Below, one piece after another: positions 5,091-7,335 of a stretch of DNA of 7,335 nt (its first letter is position 1; every line of letters begins with the position of its first letter). This DNA is from Phytoactinopolyspora endophytica (GTDB lineage: Bacteria; Actinomycetota; Actinomycetes; Jiangellales; Jiangellaceae), in the NCBI RefSeq assembly GCF_004138495.1, contig NZ_ML142854.1:134107-141441 (forward strand), in the 5' to 3' direction. The position numbers and the translations under genes are program-made. The notes below the pieces were generated by a model that did not search any database, was not told the DNA's origin, and saw only the letters and a program-made list of their open reading frames with translations.

Positions 5091-7335
5091 TCAGTTCCAG
5101 CCGTCGTCATCGTCGTCGTTGTCGGGGGAGGGGGGATTCGGCCGAAGCGTGGGGTCGGGCTGCTCCGGGACGCTCCAGTCGCCGTCGTCATCGTCGTCAT
5201 CGTTGCCCCCGTCGTCCTCGTCCTCCTCCTCTTCATCGTCGTTGTCGCTGTCGTCATCGTCGTCATCGTCATCGTTCCGGCTGGGTGGCACGCCGTTGCT
5301 CACGGACAGCTGGACGGTCGTCCCAGAAGAGGCCTCAGATCCAGCTCCGGGATCTGAACTGACGACTCGCCCCTCGGGTAAGTCCGAGTTAATACGCGCC
5401 GACACGGACGCGGAAAAACCCTCGTCCTCCAGGGCAGCGATCGCCTCGTCTTCGCTCATGCCACGTACGTCTGGAACCGTGGTGGTGACGCCATTGACCA
5501 CGCTGCCGTCGGGCTCGTTGAACTCTTCCTCCGACAAGCCCTCGTGGACTTCGTCCATGAACTGTTTCCAGGCGGGGCCAGGGAGACAGCCACCGCAGGC
5601 CTCGGCGATGGTCTCGCCGTTGAAGCTCCGGCCGTGCAGGCTTTCTTGGGGCGGGTCAACGTCTGCCACTGCGACGGCCGTGGCGAACTGAGGCGTGTAC
5701 CCGACGAACCAGACTGCCAACGCGTCGGTTGTGGTACCGGTCTTTCCTGCCGAGCGGCGGCCGTCCTCGAGCTGCATCGCGCCGCCGGTGGCGCCCGGGT
5801 TATGGACGACGCCCTCGAGCACCGAGTTCACCGCGTCGGCGACCTCCCTGTCGAGCACTCTCTCGCAGTCCGGCTCTGAGTTGTCAACGATGACGTCGCC
5901 GTTGCGATCCCGGACCGTGAGGATCGCGGTGGGCTCACAGTGCACTCCACGGTTGGCTAACGTGCCATACGCCTGGGCCATGCCGAGCGGTGACACCTCG
6001 TTGGAGCCAAGCACCATTGCCGGCGTCATGTTGAGCTCACCACCGTCGGCGCGGCCGGCGCCCATCGCCTCGGCGAGCCGGGTCGGCTCGCACAGCCCCG
6101 TCTCCTGGGCGAGCTGGGCGTAGTAGGTGTTGACCGATCCTTCTGTGGCTTCTCTGAGGTCGATGTTGCCTCGGTCTCCGTCGTAGTTACTCACCGGCCA
6201 GGGTGCGGATACCGAGTATGCGCCGTCGCACGTGGAGAACTCGTTTTGCGGGATGTTCATACTCGCCGGCGAGTCGTAACGCTGATTGAGGCCGATGCCC
6301 TGCTCGATCGCGGCGGTGAGGAAGAACGTCTTGAACGCGGAACCGGGCTGCATGCCAGTGCCGCCTCCCATGTCCTCGTCGACGGCGTAGTTGATGTAGC
6401 TGCCGCCGTCGTCCTCGGAGCCATACTGCCGCGAGTTCGCCAGCGCGTGGATGTACCCAGTCTCGGGCTCGACGGACGCGAGGGAAGCGACGCTGTCGTC
6501 GCCGGAGGACACCCGGTCCGAGACGGCGTCGTCGGCCTCCTCCTGGACCTCGGGGTCCAGCGTGGTCTCGATGGTCAGCCCGCCGTTGTACAGGGCGTCG
6601 ACCCGCTCCTCCGGTGTCTCACCGAGCTCCTCCATCGTCTGGATCTCGTTGATCACGTAGTCGCAGAAGTAACCGTAGTCGGACTGGTTGCACCCGTTGG
6701 AGATGTCGCTCGTATCGAGGTTGAGGTCGGTCTGGCGGGCCTCGGCGGCGTCGGCGTCGGAGATCTTGTCGGTGTCGGCCATCCGGCCCAGCACCACGTT
6801 GCGGCGGCCGAGTGCGCCTTCGGGGTTCTGGTTCGGGTCGTAGCCATTGGGGTTCTGGACGAGCCCGGCCAGCGTCGCCGCCTGGGTCAGCGTGAGTTCC
6901 GAGGCAGAAGTCGAGAAGTATGTCTCCGCGGCGGCTTCGATCCCGTAGGCGCTGGAGCCGAAGTAGGCGATGTTGAGGTAGCGCTCGAGGATCTCCTCCT
7001 TCGTGTACTCCTGTTCCGCATCGATGGCCATCCGGAGCTCGTCGAGCTTCCTCTTGTACCCGGCGGTCCCTTCGCTGGCCAGCACCTCGGCGCGTTCCTC
7101 GTCGGAGGTTGCCTGGGTGAGACGGACCTGCTTGACGTACTGCTGGGTCAGGGTCGACCCGCCCCCGGTGGTCTCGCCGGCGTCGACGTTCTGGACCAGG
7201 GCTCGCGCGGTCCCCTGGAAGTCGATCGGGCCCCGCTCGAAGAAGCGGTCGTCCTCGATGGCGAGCAGCGCGTCGATCTGTACGTCGGCTATCTCGTCCA
7301 GGCTGACGTAGTCGCGGTTCTCCCTGAAGACGGTC
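5091..7335 (-). CDS. Bifunctional class A penicillin-binding protein with PASTA domain, PonA2-like (5' end outside window)
   Basis: 747 residues are visible; the frame stays open to the right edge, so the start and the N-terminal membrane anchor are missing. Numbering from the edge, the GT51 glycosyltransferase motifs are IEDDRFF (26-32, catalytic Glu27), GGGSTLTQQ (57-65), RKLDE (95-99, Glu99) and EILERYLNIAYFG (114-126). The transpeptidase motifs are SAFK (332-335, acylated Ser332), SVN (400-402) and KTGT (531-534). One PASTA domain spans about 620-681. Residues 682-747 are an Asp/Glu-rich tail. The protein polymerises lipid II glycan and cross-links stem peptides outside the membrane. A GTG at 7085 is internal: the glycosyltransferase motifs upstream of it prove translation begins earlier. 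Eight cysteines lie in the exported part, suggesting disulfides. The gene converges on the ATPase pair. As I recall, PonA2-like genes neighbour such ATPases in other actinobacteria, but oriented away from them and separated by a whiB gene. Confidence 0.93.
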   Translation of the reverse strand, partial: TVFRENRDYVSLDEIADVQIDALLAIEDDRFFERGPIDFQGTARALVQNVDAGETTGGGSTLTQQYVKQVRLTQATSDEERAEVLASEGTAGYKRKLDELRMAIDAEQEYTKEEILERYLNIAYFGSSAYGIEAAAETYFSTSASELTLTQAATLAGLVQNPNGYDPNQNPEGALGRRNVVLGRMADTDKISDADAAEARQTDLNLDTSDISNGCNQSDYGYFCDYVINEIQTMEELGETPEERVDALYNGGLTIETTLDPEVQEEADDAVSDRVSSGDDSVASLASVEPETGYIHALANSRQYGSEDDGGSYINYAVDEDMGGGTGMQPGSAFKTFFLTAAIEQGIGLNQRYDSPASMNIPQNEFSTCDGAYSVSAPWPVSNYDGDRGNIDLREATEGSVNTYYAQLAQETGLCEPTRLAEAMGAGRADGGELNMTPAMVLGSNEVSPLGMAQAYGTLANRGVHCEPTAILTVRDRNGDVIVDNSEPDCERVLDREVADAVNSVLEGVVHNPGATGGAMQLEDGRRSAGKTGTTTDALAVWFVGYTPQFATAVAVADVDPPQESLHGRSFNGETIAEACGGCLPGPAWKQFMDEVHEGLSEEEFNEPDGSVVNGVTTTVPDVRGMSEDEAIAALEDEGFSASVSARINSDLPEGRVVSSDPGAGSEASSGTTVQLSVSNGVPPSRNDDDDDDDDSDNDDEEEEDEDDGGNDDDDDDGDWSVPEQPDPTLRPNPPSPDNDDDDDGWN
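5100..5276. repeat. Low-complexity GTC/ATC triplet repeat encoding the acidic PBP tail
   Basis: On the plus strand this stretch is largely in-frame GTC and ATC triplets (with CTC blocks), read on the minus strand as Asp GAC/GAT and Glu. Three clusters are visible: about 5100-5117, 5181-5202 and 5205-5276. The last encodes eight consecutive Asp (5250-5273), and GAC and GAT codons alternate in a pattern such as GTCGTCATC repeated. The triplet phase means that replication slippage would lengthen or shorten the tail without frameshift. The plus-strand open frames through it (Ser-rich or Val-rich) are by-products. Confidence 0.75.

Noticed and set aside
5100..5276. Possible CRISPR-like or minisatellite array
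   Set aside because: There are no spaced unique spacers; it is a codon-phased triplet repeat encoding Asp/Glu in the PBP tail.
5335..5357. 8-bp inverted repeat TCAGATCC/GGATCTGA in the PASTA coding region
   Set aside because: It is short, lies inside a conserved domain and has no context suggesting a regulatory role.
4978..5691. Plus-strand Ser-rich open frame (237 codons) and a Val/Ile-rich frame (5070-5357) that looks like a membrane peptide
   Set aside because: Both are produced by the GTC/ATC triplet repeat opposite the acidic PBP tail. The PBP frame with its PASTA and transpeptidase motifs is the real one.
7083..7085. GTG at 7085 as the start of the PBP
   Set aside because: The same frame upstream encodes IEDDRFF and GGGSTLTQQ of the glycosyltransferase domain, so translation starts beyond the window.

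Overview
The window is gene-dense, high-GC DNA that is strongly biased to G/C at third codon positions. Its gene content points to an actinobacterium (Actinomycetota): a TnrB3-type drug-exporter permease, paired Get3/ArsA-like ATPases of the mycobacterial BagA/BagB (Rv3679/Rv3680) type, and a PonA2-like class A penicillin-binding protein (PBP) with a PASTA domain. I cannot fix the genus. No rRNA, tRNA, CRISPR array, insertion sequence, integrase or phage gene is visible.

Layout. (1) Positions 1-1993, plus strand: the 3' end of an ABC exporter ATPase gene, overlapping by 4 bp the gene for its 12-helix permease. (2) Positions 2039-5018, plus strand: a PAP2/inositolphosphotransferase-like membrane enzyme gene, then two Get3/ArsA-like P-loop ATPase genes. 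They are tightly packed (11-bp gap, then a 4-bp overlap) and probably form one operon. Two adjacent GC-rich hairpins lie inside the first codons of the PAP2 gene. (3) Positions 5019-5090: a 72-bp gap between convergent genes, holding a strong hairpin that looks like a bidirectional terminator. (4) Positions 5091-7335, minus strand: most of a bifunctional class A PBP gene (glycosyltransferase, transpeptidase, one PASTA domain, Asp/Glu-rich C-terminal tail). Its 5' end lies beyond the right edge of the window.

How the genes fit together. The common theme is the cell envelope: drug or metabolite export, lipid head-group chemistry, membrane-protein-related ATPases and peptidoglycan synthesis. The ATPase pair next to a PonA2-like PBP matches a neighbourhood I recall from mycobacteria and streptomycetes. 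There a whiB/wbl gene lies between them; here it is absent and the PBP faces the ATPases. The most interesting molecular signal is that the two ATPases have complementary defects in their nucleotide-site signatures, which suggests an asymmetric heterodimer with one competent composite site. I do not see a clearly novel multi-gene system; the window is mostly recognisable envelope genes with several unusual details.
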